DNA of 64,000 bases from Alteribacter lacisalsi (GTDB taxonomy: Bacteria; Bacillota; Bacilli; Bacillales; Salisediminibacteriaceae): NCBI RefSeq assembly GCF_003226345.1, contig NZ_PDOF01000001.1, positions 1,488,001 through 1,552,000 on the forward strand. Direction: 5' to 3'. Made by a program: the position numbers and the translations under genes. Positions 9,086 to 17,766 of this stretch are shown here, piece by piece. Numbering within the stretch: the stretch's first letter is position 1; each line of letters begins with the position of its first letter. The notes below the pieces were generated by a model that was not told where the DNA came from, made no database searches, and saw nothing but the letters and a program-made list of their open reading frames with translations.

Positions 9086-9880
9086 CTATTCGATAATGTG
9101 CTCTAATCCGTAAACAAGCACACCGATTCTCATCACTTCTTCACAGGCCATTTTCACTCCAGGCATAAATGACCGGCGGTTGATAGAATCGTGCCGGATT
9201 TTAAGAGTTTGTCCTTCTCCTCCAAAAATCACTTCCTGGTGGGCAACAAGTCCCGGCAGCCTCAGGCTGTGAATATGCATCCCGTCTACATCAGCTCCTC
9301 GTGCGCCTTGCAGCGTTTCTTCCTCATCCGGATGGCCCTGTTTTTTCTTTTCCCTGACTTCACTGATCAGCTGTGCGGTTTTGACAGCCGTCCCTGAAGG
9401 TGCATCCAGTTTTCTGTCATGATGCTGCTCGATAATCTCAACGTCCGGCATATACCGGGCAGCCGTCTGTGAAAATTTCATCATTAAAATCGCACCGATT
9501 GCAAAATTCGGAGCGATAATGGCACCAAGTTCTTTTGACTCTGCCAGTAATGACATCTCTTCTACATCCGCTTCTGAAAACCCGGTGGTTCCGATGACTG
9601 GTCTGACTCCATTCTCAAGGGCGAGTTTCATATGTACCTTACCAGTATCCGGATTTGTCAGATCCACAAGAACATCCGGCTGCGTTTCCTGGAAACAGTG
9701 AACCGGGTCATCAAAAACCGGCACAGCGGCATCGGGGAGGCCCTGTAAATCTGCAAGTGTTTTTCCTCCATTTTTCCGGTCGATCACGCCTGCAAGTTCA
9801 AACTGATCTGTCTCAAGAACCATCTGTACAGCTTCTTTCCCCATATTCCCTCTTGGTCCAGCAATCACTATTCGAATCAT
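9086..9880 (-). CDS. dapB: 4-hydroxy-tetrahydrodipicolinate reductase
   Basis: DapB reduces the dihydrodipicolinate precursor in lysine and diaminopimelate synthesis. A Rossmann start with GPRGNMG (residues 8-14) binds NAD(P)H, and the catalytic and substrate region [15 protein letters not shown] is intact. Its 264 residues are the usual length. The start ATG at 9880 overlaps the ypjD stop by four bases. Confidence 0.96.
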   Translation of the reverse strand: MIRIVIAGPRGNMGKEAVQMVLETDQFELAGVIDRKNGGKTLADLQGLPDAAVPVFDDPVHCFQETQPDVLVDLTNPDTGKVHMKLALENGVRPVIGTTGFSEADVEEMSLLAESKELGAIIAPNFAIGAILMMKFSQTAARYMPDVEIIEQHHDRKLDAPSGTAVKTAQLISEVREKKKQGHPDEEETLQGARGADVDGMHIHSLRLPGLVAHQEVIFGGEGQTLKIRHDSINRRSFMPGVKMACEEVMRIGVLVYGLEHIIE

Positions 9881-10230
9881 TCTGAATGCTCTCCTTTTTG
9901 ATCAATTTTTGTCCACCGATCTTTGTCCCGTGTATAAAATTTGTGCATGACCCGGTCATGGGCGTCTGTAAGATCAACATCAAGCGAGTTTGCCAGACAC
10001 GTCAGCACAAAAAGCATGTCTCCGATCTCCTGCTCAATCGTTTTTTCCTCTTCTGATGACTTTTTTGGCTTTTCCCCGTAGTAATGGTTAATTTCACGCG
10101 CAAGTTCCCCCAGCTCCTCTGTAAGGCGGGCAGTCATGGCCAGCGGGGAAAAATAGCCTTCTTTAAACTGTGATATGTACGCATCCACTTCATTTTGTAT
10201 GTCTCTGAGTGTACGTTCACTCTGTTTCAT
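9877..10230 (-). CDS. ypjD: MazG-like nucleotide pyrophosphohydrolase (YpjD)
   Basis: A 117-residue all-alpha NTP pyrophosphatase of the MazG type. The metal site appears as EELGELAREINHYYG (EExxE) and EQEIGDMLFVLTCLAN (ExxD). It is the first gene of the chain ypjD-dapB-mgsA-bshB1-bshA-cca-birA on the minus strand. Its natural substrate is not known; a house-cleaning role on abnormal dNTPs is an inference from the family. Confidence 0.9.
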   Translation of the reverse strand: MKQSERTLRDIQNEVDAYISQFKEGYFSPLAMTARLTEELGELAREINHYYGEKPKKSSEEEKTIEQEIGDMLFVLTCLANSLDVDLTDAHDRVMHKFYTRDKDRWTKIDQKGEHSE

Positions 10231-10265
10231 TTAACCACCTCATTAAGTGTTCATTATTCTGTATT

Positions 10266-10294
10266 ATCGTAGCGGACCTCGGCCTTTTTGACAA
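10266..10294 (-). promoter_or_regulatory. Predicted sigma-A promoter for the ypjD operon
   Basis: On the minus strand, TTGTCA (10289-10294) and TACGAT (10266-10271) are 17 bases apart, 36 bases before the ypjD start. It is back to back with the ypjC promoter. Confidence 0.5.
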
Positions 10295-10323
10295 CTCATT
10301 CGGCCGGAGATGGCTTTGGGGGA

Positions 10324-10352
10324 TTGCCGGCACCAGGTTCATTCTATATAAT
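10324..10352 (+). promoter_or_regulatory. Predicted sigma-A promoter for ypjC
   Basis: TTGCCG (10324-10329), a 17-base spacer and a perfect TATAAT (10347-10352), 58 bases before the ypjC start. Confidence 0.6.
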
Positions 10353-10410
10353 AACTCTGGGAATGTGTGCCGATACTTAAGCATACATAGTCTGAATTGG
10401 AGGTGACTGG

Positions 10411-11283
10411 ATGATTCAGTCCATCAAAACAAAAAATATTATTGCCATTCTTATCGGAACCGCTATTATGAGCTTCGGTCTCGTCTATTTTAACATGCAG
10501 AACAATCTGGCAGACGGCGGATTTACGGGGATCACGCTTATTCTTTACTTTATGTTTGCAATTGACCCTGCCTACTCTAACCTTGCCCTGAACATCCCCC
10601 TCTTTATTATCGGGTGGAAAATACTCGGAAGAAACGCCTTTATCTATACTCTTATCGGAACGATTGGTGTATCCATTTTTCTCTATATTTTTCAGCGGTA
10701 CACCTTTTTTACAATTCCCCTGGATGATGATATGACCCTTGCCGCTCTGTTTGCCGGCGTGTTTATCGGGGTCGGCCTCGGAATTGTGTTCCGCTACGGT
10801 GGGACAACAGGCGGCGTGGATATTATCGCCCGTCTCGGGTTTAAATATCTCGGATGGAGCATGGGAAAGACAATGTTTATGTTTGACGCCCTTGTCATTA
10901 CTGCTTCCCTTGTCTACCTTAATTACCGTGAAGCGATGTATACCCTGCTTGCGGTATTTGTCGCTGCCAAAGTGATTGACTTTATGCAGCAGGGGGCCTA
11001 TTCCGGCAAGGCTGCCATGATCATTTCTGAAAAAGCACCGGAAATCTCCGCCCAGATTATGCTTGAAATGGACCGGGGCGCCACACTCCTGAAAGGGAAG
11101 GGCAGCTTTACCGGTACGGATAAGGAAGTCCTTTACTGTGTGGTCGGCAGAAATGAAATGGTGCGCCTGAAAACGCTGATTGACAAAGTGGATCCCCATG
11201 CTTTTGTCACTCTTACAGACGTTCAGGACGTGATGGGTGAAGGCTTTACTCTGGATGAAAATAAAAAACCGCTTGGAATCTGA
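10411..11283 (+). CDS. ypjC: YitT-family membrane protein (YpjC)
   Basis: A 290-residue protein with about five hydrophobic helices in the first 200 residues and a soluble C-terminal domain of about 80 residues (DUF2179 type; GKAAMIISEKAPEISAQIM, then GKGSFTGTDKEVLYCVV). The family is widespread in Firmicutes and has no settled function; the C-terminal domain may bind a ligand. The start has GGAGGTGA just ahead. It is one of the few plus-strand genes here and is divergent from ypjD, as in B. subtilis. Confidence 0.88.
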   Translation: MIQSIKTKNIIAILIGTAIMSFGLVYFNMQNNLADGGFTGITLILYFMFAIDPAYSNLALNIPLFIIGWKILGRNAFIYTLIGTIGVSIFLYIFQRYTFFTIPLDDDMTLAALFAGVFIGVGLGIVFRYGGTTGGVDIIARLGFKYLGWSMGKTMFMFDALVITASLVYLNYREAMYTLLAVFVAAKVIDFMQQGAYSGKAAMIISEKAPEISAQIMLEMDRGATLLKGKGSFTGTDKEVLYCVVGRNEMVRLKTLIDKVDPHAFVTLTDVQDVMGEGFTLDENKKPLGI

Positions 11284-11350
11284 CATTTATTACTTACTTG
11301 AGTGCAATGGTTCTCAGGAAGTTATTTGTCAATGATAAAAGCGCTAGCAT

Positions 11351-11418
11351 GAATACGCCGAAATAGAAGCTGCGCTTCACGCCGTCCATTCACTTTCCGC
11401 GGCGATGCCGCAAAGAGA
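11351..11418. repeat. GC-rich repeat fragment, related to 58046-58140
   Basis: The stretch from AGAAGCTGCGCTTCACGCCG to TTCCGCGGCGATGCCGCAA matches the segment after ansA (58046 on) nearly base by base. Both sites are also followed by an AGGGCCCTCACCG hairpin. The 11284-11667 gap holds only this fragment, two hairpins and, at 11643-11658, TTTTGTCCCAGCCTC, which is an end of repeat family B. Confidence 0.6.
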
Positions 11419-11437
11419 AAACAGTCTCATACTATTA

Positions 11438-11488
11438 AAAACAGTGCCAATGATCGCTTTTCGATTGTTGGCACCGTTTTGTTTGTTT
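11438..11488 (+). terminator. Long-stem terminator after ypjC
   Basis: A 19-base stem (11438-11456 with 11462-11480, one mismatch, two G-U pairs) carries GTGCCAA/TTGGCAC and a CTTTT loop, and is followed by GTTTGTTT on the plus strand. Confidence 0.7.
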
Positions 11489-11601
11489 AAAATGTTTGAT
11501 AAGCCTGTCGGGCCATTAATATATAGGCTAGCTGAAGCCTTGCCCGCGGCAAGCGAGTGCATTTTTAAACAATCAACCATTTTAATACTCCCCAAAGTAA
11601 A

Positions 11602-11629
11602 AAGGGCCCTCACCGACGGTAGGGCCCTT
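11602..11629. terminator. Hairpin between converging genes
   Basis: AAGGGCCCT (11602-11610) and AGGGCCCTT (11621-11629) pair over nine bases with a ten-base loop. It lies just beyond the stop of the metallopeptidase gene on the minus strand; U runs are weak on both sides. Confidence 0.55.
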
Positions 11630-11667
11630 CTATATAGCTGCGTTTTGTCCCAGCCTCTTCGTACGTG

Positions 11668-12354
11668 TTACTCGTCCCTCATGACAAAGTACATCAGAAT
11701 AAAACGGATCAGCTCTGCAACGGCTACCACAGCTGCAGCAACGTATGTCAAAGCAGCAGCGTTGAGGACTTTTTTTGTTTCACGTTCCTCATCGTTGCGG
11801 ATTACACCGATAGAGACGACCTGATCCATTGCTCTGCTGGAGGCGTTAAACTCCACAGGCAGTGTCACAAGCTGGAACAGTACTGCTGCACTCATAAAGA
11901 CGATTCCGACAAGCATCAGTTCGGGAATTGTCAGCAGCATACCTGCAATGATGACAAAAATAGCGGTGTTGGAACCGAAGTTTGCAATCGGCACCAAAGC
12001 ATGGCGGAATCTCAGAAACGCATAATCCTCAGCGTCCTGCATGGCGTGTCCCACCTCGTGAGCCGCCACCGCTGCACCAGCTACACTGTTGCCGTAATAG
12101 TTGCTCTCTGACAACCTGACCGTTTTGGAACGGGGATCATAGTGATCCGTCAGCTTTCCCTTAACCGGTTCGACCGTCACATCATAAATACCGTTATCAT
12201 TCAGGATTTTTCTGGCAACCTCAGCTCCTGTCATCCCTGAGGACGACCTTACCTGGGAATACTTTTTAAAAGCGGATTTTACGCGCATCTGCGCCCACAT
12301 CGGAATGATCAGCAGAATGGCAAAATAAATAAGAAATGCACCAAGACCCATCAT
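11668..12354 (-). CDS. YugP-type membrane zinc metallopeptidase
   Basis: A 228-residue membrane protein with an N-terminal hydrophobic helix, then a soluble stretch, then the zincin motif HEVGH (within AVAAHEVGHAMQDAEDY, near residue 100), and three more hydrophobic helices. This layout is that of the neutral zinc metallopeptidase family that includes B. subtilis YugP. Substrates are not known. An unannotated gap (12355-12590) separates it from ypjB; that gap shows no clear signals. Confidence 0.85.
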   Translation of the reverse strand: MMGLGAFLIYFAILLIIPMWAQMRVKSAFKKYSQVRSSSGMTGAEVARKILNDNGIYDVTVEPVKGKLTDHYDPRSKTVRLSESNYYGNSVAGAAVAAHEVGHAMQDAEDYAFLRFRHALVPIANFGSNTAIFVIIAGMLLTIPELMLVGIVFMSAAVLFQLVTLPVEFNASSRAMDQVVSIGVIRNDEERETKKVLNAAALTYVAAAVVAVAELIRFILMYFVMRDE

Positions 12355-12590
12355 AATCGTCTACCTCCGTTACTGCTGTTTTATTTAAGCTCTTTTCAAA
12401 AAGCCGGCTGGATAATCAAGTACGTGACGCCAGTCTTCCAACCCGGATTTCATGTGTGAAAATCGGCTTTCTTTATGAAAGAAAAACCTTTGTTTTCTAC
12501 CTTGATTTTAGACAAAGAAAAGAGGGGTGTCAACGAAACAGCCCCGTATGGTTCCTGCTGTGGTACTATTGTAACCCTCTCTTAAATGTC

Positions 12591-13412
12591 CTACTCTCTG
12601 TCCCTTCTTCTGAGCGTCTGCTCAACTTTTAAGCCTCTGTATTTCTTTACGGCAGTATAGGACAGGGCGGCAAGAACAGCGCCTCCGATCGTAATGATGA
12701 CCCATAATAGTGACGGATCTGATGATTCCTTCTGACCTTCTCCGTAAATATCATCTAAATCACTAAGCATTATTGCGAGTGTACTCATCAGATTTGATAC
12801 CGAACCGGGATCATGTCTGTTTCGCTCCACATAAACGACCTGTGAATGAAACCGCTGGTAGATATGGGGCTCCAAAGAGACCTGCCAGGCAGGGCGCACA
12901 ACTTCGTATGCTTTTAAAAACCTGTTCAGCTGCTGCTGATAATCTGTCCATTCAGACTCTTCAAAAGACACCGCCATTTCAGTAAGAGGCGCTGACAGTG
13001 TTTCTTTCGTATTTTTCCAAAGCGGACGGTGGCTCTTGTCGTACACATCAACCAGTAGCCGGAACGAAGAAGCGGCACTGATTCTGTCTTCATGCGGCAT
13101 ATTAATGCTCACCGCAGCCTGCTCGGCTTGCTCATATGAAGACACAATAACCCGCAGATCATTCATCGAGAGGCCGCTGTCTGCGGAACGCACACTGAGA
13201 AATTGTTTTGAAAACGAATCCATCAGCTGTTTTGCTTCATCATATCGGCGTTCTTTTACATACTGCAGGATCGTATCGCTCGTCCGGTTCAGCTCACGCC
13301 AAAGCCGTTCATTTTCCGTGTCCCCTTCAGGTGAAGCAGACGCACCGGAAACGGGAACAAGTAGACATAATATAATTACGGACAATACAATCAGGCTTAA
13401 ACGCTTTTTCAT
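12591..13412 (-). CDS. ypjB: Sporulation protein YpjB
   Basis: A 273-residue protein with a signal-like N-terminus (VLSVIILCLLVPVSGASAS), a helical extracytoplasmic body of about 190 residues, and one C-terminal membrane helix (LLWVIITIGGAVLAALSY) followed by a basic tail. This is the shape of YpjB, known as a sporulation-associated membrane protein in Bacilli. It follows ypjA on the same strand, as in B. subtilis. Molecular role unknown. Confidence 0.85.
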   Translation of the reverse strand: MKKRLSLIVLSVIILCLLVPVSGASASPEGDTENERLWRELNRTSDTILQYVKERRYDEAKQLMDSFSKQFLSVRSADSGLSMNDLRVIVSSYEQAEQAAVSINMPHEDRISAASSFRLLVDVYDKSHRPLWKNTKETLSAPLTEMAVSFEESEWTDYQQQLNRFLKAYEVVRPAWQVSLEPHIYQRFHSQVVYVERNRHDPGSVSNLMSTLAIMLSDLDDIYGEGQKESSDPSLLWVIITIGGAVLAALSYTAVKKYRGLKVEQTLRRRDRE

Positions 13413-13471
13413 GCCTGTCCCTCCTCTTTTACCTACTTCATCCTATGAGGAGGGCCTGTCTTCTAGACCAG

Positions 13472-14065
13472 TTATTGAAGGCTTCTCTTTGGCATGTACT
13501 TATTCAGGAACCATACGATTCCAAGGGAAAAAATACTCAGCCAGAACGTGAAATAAGCGATTTCACTGTAATAAGGCAGGATCAGCCTCGAAACATATGG
13601 ATGCATGCCGTAGATGTAATCTATCACATCATTGTGAAGCGTCCACAAGGCAACTGCAATCAGATGCCATGGACGAATGCGGTAGTAAGGCGCGTATAAA
13701 AGGCCCTGAATGGCCATCCCCAGGTGACTGGCTATCAGCATATAATGGTCCCAGCGCATTTGTGCGCCTTCCATCCCTGCCCAGACGATCATCACCACAG
13801 CCCAGATCCCATATTTAAAGAGCGTCACTGCTGCCAGTGCCTCCATCAGCGGGAAACTGCGTCTCAGCAGAAACGCAAACAGAACAATCACAAAAAAGAG
13901 ACTCGCGGTTGGACTGTCAGGAACAAAAATCAGAAAATGTGCAGGTGTATTCGCCAGTTGGGATTCGTACCATATGTATCCGTAAATCGTCCCTGGTATG
14001 TTAATGATAAGAAGGAGGATGATAAACCACCGGCTCCCCAGGATTTCGTATGCTTTTTCAAACAT
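13472..14065 (-). CDS. ypjA: DUF1405 membrane protein YpjA
   Basis: About six hydrophobic helices in 197 residues, including LLIINIPGTIYGYIWY near the start and FTFWLSIFSLGIVWFLNKYM at the end. The frame is open to 14155, but ATG 14065 (MFEKAYEIL) has AAAGG nine bases ahead and fits family length. It lies between qcrC and ypjB as in B. subtilis. Function unknown. Confidence 0.82.
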   Translation of the reverse strand: MFEKAYEILGSRWFIILLLIINIPGTIYGYIWYESQLANTPAHFLIFVPDSPTASLFFVIVLFAFLLRRSFPLMEALAAVTLFKYGIWAVVMIVWAGMEGAQMRWDHYMLIASHLGMAIQGLLYAPYYRIRPWHLIAVALWTLHNDVIDYIYGMHPYVSRLILPYYSEIAYFTFWLSIFSLGIVWFLNKYMPKRSLQ

Positions 14066-14161
14066 GTGATCCGACCTTTCAGACAGGATATTGGTTATTT
14101 TACACTGATTCTTCCAATTAGAAACGTTCCTGTCACTATAAATTAAGCACGCCATTCTGTA

Positions 14162-14188
14162 TTTATAGCATACAGGGATTCTTGTAAA
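14162..14188 (-). promoter_or_regulatory. Possible promoter for ypjA-ypjB
   Basis: Minus strand TTTACA (14183-14188) and TATAAA (14162-14167), the latter preceded by TGC as an extended -10. The 15-base spacer is short, so the call is tentative. The rest of 14066-14360 holds only a TAACTCC/GGAGTTA inverted repeat near 14330. Confidence 0.35.
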
Positions 14189-14360
14189 AACTGGTGGGAG
14201 GCAAGGTCTCCAGTCCGTTCAGGCAATTTTACTACCACCATACTATTTTATCGGCCCCATTGCACGTTATCCGCTTCCATCGAACCCTCAATTATGTCAC
14301 ATTCCTATTCGATCGGTACATAACTCCACCAGGAACAGCGGAGTTACTGTTTCCGAAACT

Positions 14361-14394
14361 AAGAAAAAGCTGACTGAGGTCATCAGTCAGCTTT
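14361..14394 (-). terminator. Terminator of the qcr operon
   Basis: AAGCTGACTGA and TCAGTCAGCTT form an 11-base stem with a five-base loop, followed on the minus strand by five U and CUU. It stands just after the qcrC stop. Confidence 0.85.
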
Positions 14395-14404
14395 CCATGT
14401 GGTG

Positions 14405-15178
14405 TTATTCAGGATCCTGTCCGTCGTTGGCAATCCACTCAGCGAGAGTTTCAAGTTCTTCGTCAGATCCTTCAAATTGATCGGCAGGCATGTCGCCTAC
14501 ACCGTTTTGGATAATTTCCATAATATCTTCCACTTCGTACTCGTTGTCAAAGAGATTCGGTCCGGCAGCTCCGCCTTCACCCTGCTCCCCGTGACAGTTT
14601 ATACACGCCTGCTGGCTCTGATAGATCTGGTAGCCTTCAGCGTCTTCATCAATGTCATCATCAACGATCGCACCCTGTCTGGCTGCTGCTTCCCAGTCAT
14701 GCTGGTCCACAGATTCCCATGTAAGGAAGATTGTTGCGATAACACCAAGAAGCATTAGTGATGTAGCAACCGGGCGTTTGATCGGACGGCGCTCAACCCC
14801 CCGGTCAAGAAACGGTGCCAGAAGCAGGGCACCAAATGCGATTCCCGGCATAACAACCGCACCGATTACGGTGAAATCACCGGCCGCATATTCGTATTTC
14901 AACAGCTGGTACAAAAACAGGAAATACCAGTCAGGCAACGGTATGTACCCTGAATCTGTCGGGTCAGCCACACGCTCAAGCGGTGATGGATGGGCGATGG
15001 TCAGGCAAAGGTAACCGATTAAGAAAACCGCACCTACCATCCACTCACGAAGAAGAAAGTTCGGCCAAAATGCTTCTGTTTTATGTGGATACTCTGAATA
15101 GTCTTTCGGAATATTCGGCATCCTTGTTGCCGGGACACGTGAGTCACCGACAAACTTCATACCTTTTCCGCGATGCAT
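14405..15178 (-). CDS. qcrC: Menaquinol-cytochrome c reductase, cytochrome b/c subunit
   Basis: Fuses the membrane part that corresponds to subunit IV (helices such as WMVGAVFLIGYLCLTIA and GAVVMPGIAFGALLLAPFL) to a C-terminal cytochrome c domain with one haem site CINCH and a later Met in VGDMPADQFEG as likely axial ligand. The 257-residue fused form is that of Bacillus bc complexes. It takes electrons from the Rieske protein QcrA and passes them on to small cytochromes c. Last gene of qcrA-qcrB-qcrC. Confidence 0.96.
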   Translation of the reverse strand: MHRGKGMKFVGDSRVPATRMPNIPKDYSEYPHKTEAFWPNFLLREWMVGAVFLIGYLCLTIAHPSPLERVADPTDSGYIPLPDWYFLFLYQLLKYEYAAGDFTVIGAVVMPGIAFGALLLAPFLDRGVERRPIKRPVATSLMLLGVIATIFLTWESVDQHDWEAAARQGAIVDDDIDEDAEGYQIYQSQQACINCHGEQGEGGAAGPNLFDNEYEVEDIMEIIQNGVGDMPADQFEGSDEELETLAEWIANDGQDPE

Positions 15179-15211
15179 AGTTTTCCCTCCTTTTCTGCGT
15201 CAAACCGGATC

Positions 15212-15883
15212 CTACAATGGACCGGAAATACCTTGTTTACGAATCATGTAGAAGTGGGCTCCAAGCAGTCCGAGTAGAGCACCAGGCAGGAAGAATACAT
15301 GAATCGCAAAGAACCGGGCAAGCGTCTGCGCGCCGATAATTTCGCCGCCTGCGAGAAGGGCTTTTGCAAATCCGCCGACAACCGGTACAGCTTCGGCAAT
15401 TTCAAGACCTACTACAGTCGCAAAGTACGCTTTCATATCCCAAGGCAGGAGATAGCCGGTAAAGCCAAGACCAAGCATGACGAAGAAAATGAGTACTCCG
15501 ACAACCCAGTTCAGTTCACGCGGTTTCTTGTAAGAGCCTGTGAAGAATACGCGTAATGTATGTAGGAACATCATTACAATAACAAGACTCGCTCCCCAGT
15601 GGTGCATCCCGCGGACAATAACACCAAAGGTCACTTCGTTCTGAAGATAATAAACAGATTCATAAGCATGGATAATGTCCGGTACATAGTACATCGTCAG
15701 AAACATGCCGGAAAGAATCTGAATGACTGTTACGAAGAAAGTGAGGCCTCCGAAACAGTAAATAAACGCTGAGAAATGGTGGGCGGGGTTTACGTGCTCA
15801 GGTACCTCGTGATCGGCGATATCGCGCCACATCGGCGTGATGTCAAGCCGCTCGTCCACCCAGTCATATAATTTCTGTAACAT
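15212..15883 (-). CDS. qcrB: Menaquinol-cytochrome c reductase, cytochrome b subunit
   Basis: A four-helix b6-type cytochrome of 223 residues. Haem-binding His pairs lie in RGMHHWGASL and in the last helix region FFAIHVFFLPGALLGLLGAHFY. Cys43 (in FSAFIYCFGG) stands where the B. subtilis protein attaches an extra haem covalently. It forms the quinol-oxidising core with QcrC. Its quinol partner is probably the menaquinone made by the cluster at 34-39 kb. Confidence 0.96.
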   Translation of the reverse strand: MLQKLYDWVDERLDITPMWRDIADHEVPEHVNPAHHFSAFIYCFGGLTFFVTVIQILSGMFLTMYYVPDIIHAYESVYYLQNEVTFGVIVRGMHHWGASLVIVMMFLHTLRVFFTGSYKKPRELNWVVGVLIFFVMLGLGFTGYLLPWDMKAYFATVVGLEIAEAVPVVGGFAKALLAGGEIIGAQTLARFFAIHVFFLPGALLGLLGAHFYMIRKQGISGPL

Positions 15884-15902
15884 TCTCTATGCCCCCTTCT
15901 TC

Positions 15903-16403
15903 CTATCGTTGCACTGTGCCGCCAAGGTAGACATCGTCACCATCCACTTGAACTTCATACACATCAAGCGGTCTTGTCGGCGGTGTACCCTGTATGTTCT
16001 GTCCATCACGCTCAAACCGTCCACCGTGACACGGGCAGAAGAAATTCTCAGGGTAATTCTCGCTTCCTTCCCAGTCGACTGTACAGCCTAAGTGAGTGCA
16101 GACAGGTGAAAGTGCGACAACTTCATTGCTGTCATTTAGGAAAATCCACGCTACACGTGTAACCTCTGATGTATACCACGCATCTTCCTGTTCAATCGTA
16201 AAATCGAACCGCTGCGGTTCCTCCGTCAGCTCGTCCAGACTGGCTACGCGTACAAAATCGCTGTCCATTCCTGCCTCCAGTGCCGGATCGAGAGCAAAAC
16301 GGGCCATCGGCATCAGCATACCTGCTGCCATGAAACCGCCTACACCTGTCAGTGTGTACGTCAGAAACTGACGTCGCGACACTTTGTGTTCTTTTTCACT
16401 CAC
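15903..16403 (-). CDS. qcrA: Menaquinol-cytochrome c reductase, Rieske iron-sulfur subunit
   Basis: 166 residues with an N-terminal twin-arginine-like SRRQFL followed by a hydrophobic anchor (GVGGFMAAGMLMPM), then the Rieske cluster motifs CTHLGC and CPCHGG, each giving one Cys and one His ligand, with the usual disulfide Cys. First gene of the qcr set. A 127-base gap to ypiF leaves room for its own promoter. Confidence 0.96.
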   Translation of the reverse strand: MSEKEHKVSRRQFLTYTLTGVGGFMAAGMLMPMARFALDPALEAGMDSDFVRVASLDELTEEPQRFDFTIEQEDAWYTSEVTRVAWIFLNDSNEVVALSPVCTHLGCTVDWEGSENYPENFFCPCHGGRFERDGQNIQGTPPTRPLDVYEVQVDGDDVYLGGTVQR

Positions 16404-16530
16404 GACGTTCCCTCCTCGCTACTATGTTCTCTAAAGCTGCCATTTAAACACACAAATTTCATACTAAGACAATATTAATCATAGCTCAAAATTTCAATAA
16501 AAGTCAACAAAATCAGCTAAGGTTTTATGA

Positions 16531-17004
16531 TTATCTTTCCTTAGGCTCCGACTGCCATTTGTCTGTAATCATGGGCAGAATCTGTTTGATCTGCTGCGAT
16601 ACCATATCCTTTGCATAAGCCGGTTCCACATTTTCCAGAGGAAGTGCCGGAATCCACAGCAGTGTATCAGTGAGATCTTTTTCGACTCTTTTCCAATCTC
16701 CATCGGAAGTCAGATAGATCACGTGGGAAAAGCCGTTCTCATAGAGATGTCGATCCCATTTTGCAAGCCTCTCTGTTTTTGAGCTGTCGCTCTCATGTGC
16801 CAGATATGTAAATGGAGGCACCTGATAGACTCTTCCTTTAAACTGCTTCTCAATCTCATCAGCAATCAGGCTGATAAATTCTCCCCGGGCAACCGTTCCC
16901 TTAAAATCTTTTTCCCAGTTCAGGGGAACGAGGGGAATCACGGCTGTATCCACATACTCTCTCGCTTTAAGATACATATCCGCATCAGTTGTGTTCCATT
17001 TCAC
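16531..17004 (-). CDS. ypiF: YpiF (DUF2487)
   Basis: A soluble protein of 157 residues, with KAREYVDTAVIPLVPLNW near the start, the hallmark of the DUF2487/YpiF group. The frame reaches 17064, but GTG 17004 has GGAGAGG seven bases ahead, so it is taken as the start. It stands directly before qcrA as in B. subtilis. The tie to the bc complex is positional only; no function is known. Confidence 0.82.
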   Translation of the reverse strand: MKWNTTDADMYLKAREYVDTAVIPLVPLNWEKDFKGTVARGEFISLIADEIEKQFKGRVYQVPPFTYLAHESDSSKTERLAKWDRHLYENGFSHVIYLTSDGDWKRVEKDLTDTLLWIPALPLENVEPAYAKDMVSQQIKQILPMITDKWQSEPKER

Positions 17005-17078
17005 ATAAATCCTCTCCTGCTTCTGTCCAGTAATCGTCACAGGCTCAAATGCCCTGTGACACATTACTAGTTTATCAC

Positions 17079-17112
17079 AAAAAAAAAGCCCTTACACTTC
17101 ATTCAGGGCTTT
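17079..17112 (-). terminator. Terminator overlapping the 3' end of ypiB
   Basis: AAAGCCCT (17085-17092) pairs with AGGGCTTT (17105-17112); the minus strand goes on with about nine U. The ypiB stop codon lies inside the hairpin, so the last codons of ypiB are part of the terminator, and ypiF probably has its own promoter. Confidence 0.8.
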
Positions 17113-17652
17113 GAGCTCGTTGTATTCTTCCGAAAGTTCAAAGAAGCGTGACTTGTCCCCGTCCAGTAGGGCCGCGTCAATCTGTTTTTCAATTGCCTTA
17201 ATTCTCTCTGTCCTGATCGATCGTTCGAGTACCATCTCCGCCATCAGCTGCTGCACATTTGTCTCCTCTTCGTTAACAGGCAGATAGGGGTTCTCCTCTA
17301 GCACGGCTACATACTGCGGCGTCAGGTGTTTGTCCTTAAAATTAAGCTGAATAAAAATGTCTTCGTTCCGGTTCAGGCGAATATCATGAAAGGATTTTTC
17401 TGCATCCATTGTTACGTGCTGATTCTTATGAAAAGCAAAAGGCACGCAATCCACATCACTCGTTGAGATCATCAGCGCCTTCGGACAGTAATCCGCCTGT
17501 TCCACAAAATGGACACGCTCCATGAGAATATCATCGCTCATCAGGAAGTTAAGAAGCCAAGCACATTCCCGTCTTTTCAGCTGATACTGATCAAGAAACC
17601 ATTTTAAAAAGTCCCGCTTTTCCATAACTGGAACAGTATTGTTCATCTTCAC
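17092..17652 (-). CDS. ypiB: YpiB (UPF0302 family)
   Basis: 186 residues, soluble. Conserved stretches of the UPF0302 family include KRDFLKWFLDQYQLKRRECAWLLNFL near the start and a C-terminal coiled helix (IKAIEKQIDAALLDGDKSRFFELSEEYN). Position between ypiA and ypiF agrees with B. subtilis. The start used has an in-frame second Met at codon 3. Function unknown. Confidence 0.88.
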   Translation of the reverse strand: MKMNNTVPVMEKRDFLKWFLDQYQLKRRECAWLLNFLMSDDILMERVHFVEQADYCPKALMISTSDVDCVPFAFHKNQHVTMDAEKSFHDIRLNRNEDIFIQLNFKDKHLTPQYVAVLEENPYLPVNEEETNVQQLMAEMVLERSIRTERIKAIEKQIDAALLDGDKSRFFELSEEYNELKALNEV

Positions 17653-17766
17653 CCCTCCTCAACCTTGTTTCGTTCCCGGTAAATTAAAGATGAGTATAAC
17701 TGACGGTCTCTTTATATATGTTTATATTCTTGATCTTTGCAGAAAATCCTTTTAAAAAAGAATATT

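Noticed and set aside
10339-11286. A 315-codon open frame on the minus strand opposite ypjC
   Set aside because: It lies wholly antisense to a clear membrane-protein gene, has no RBS or family likeness, and its His/Lys/Gly-rich composition is that of an antisense shadow.
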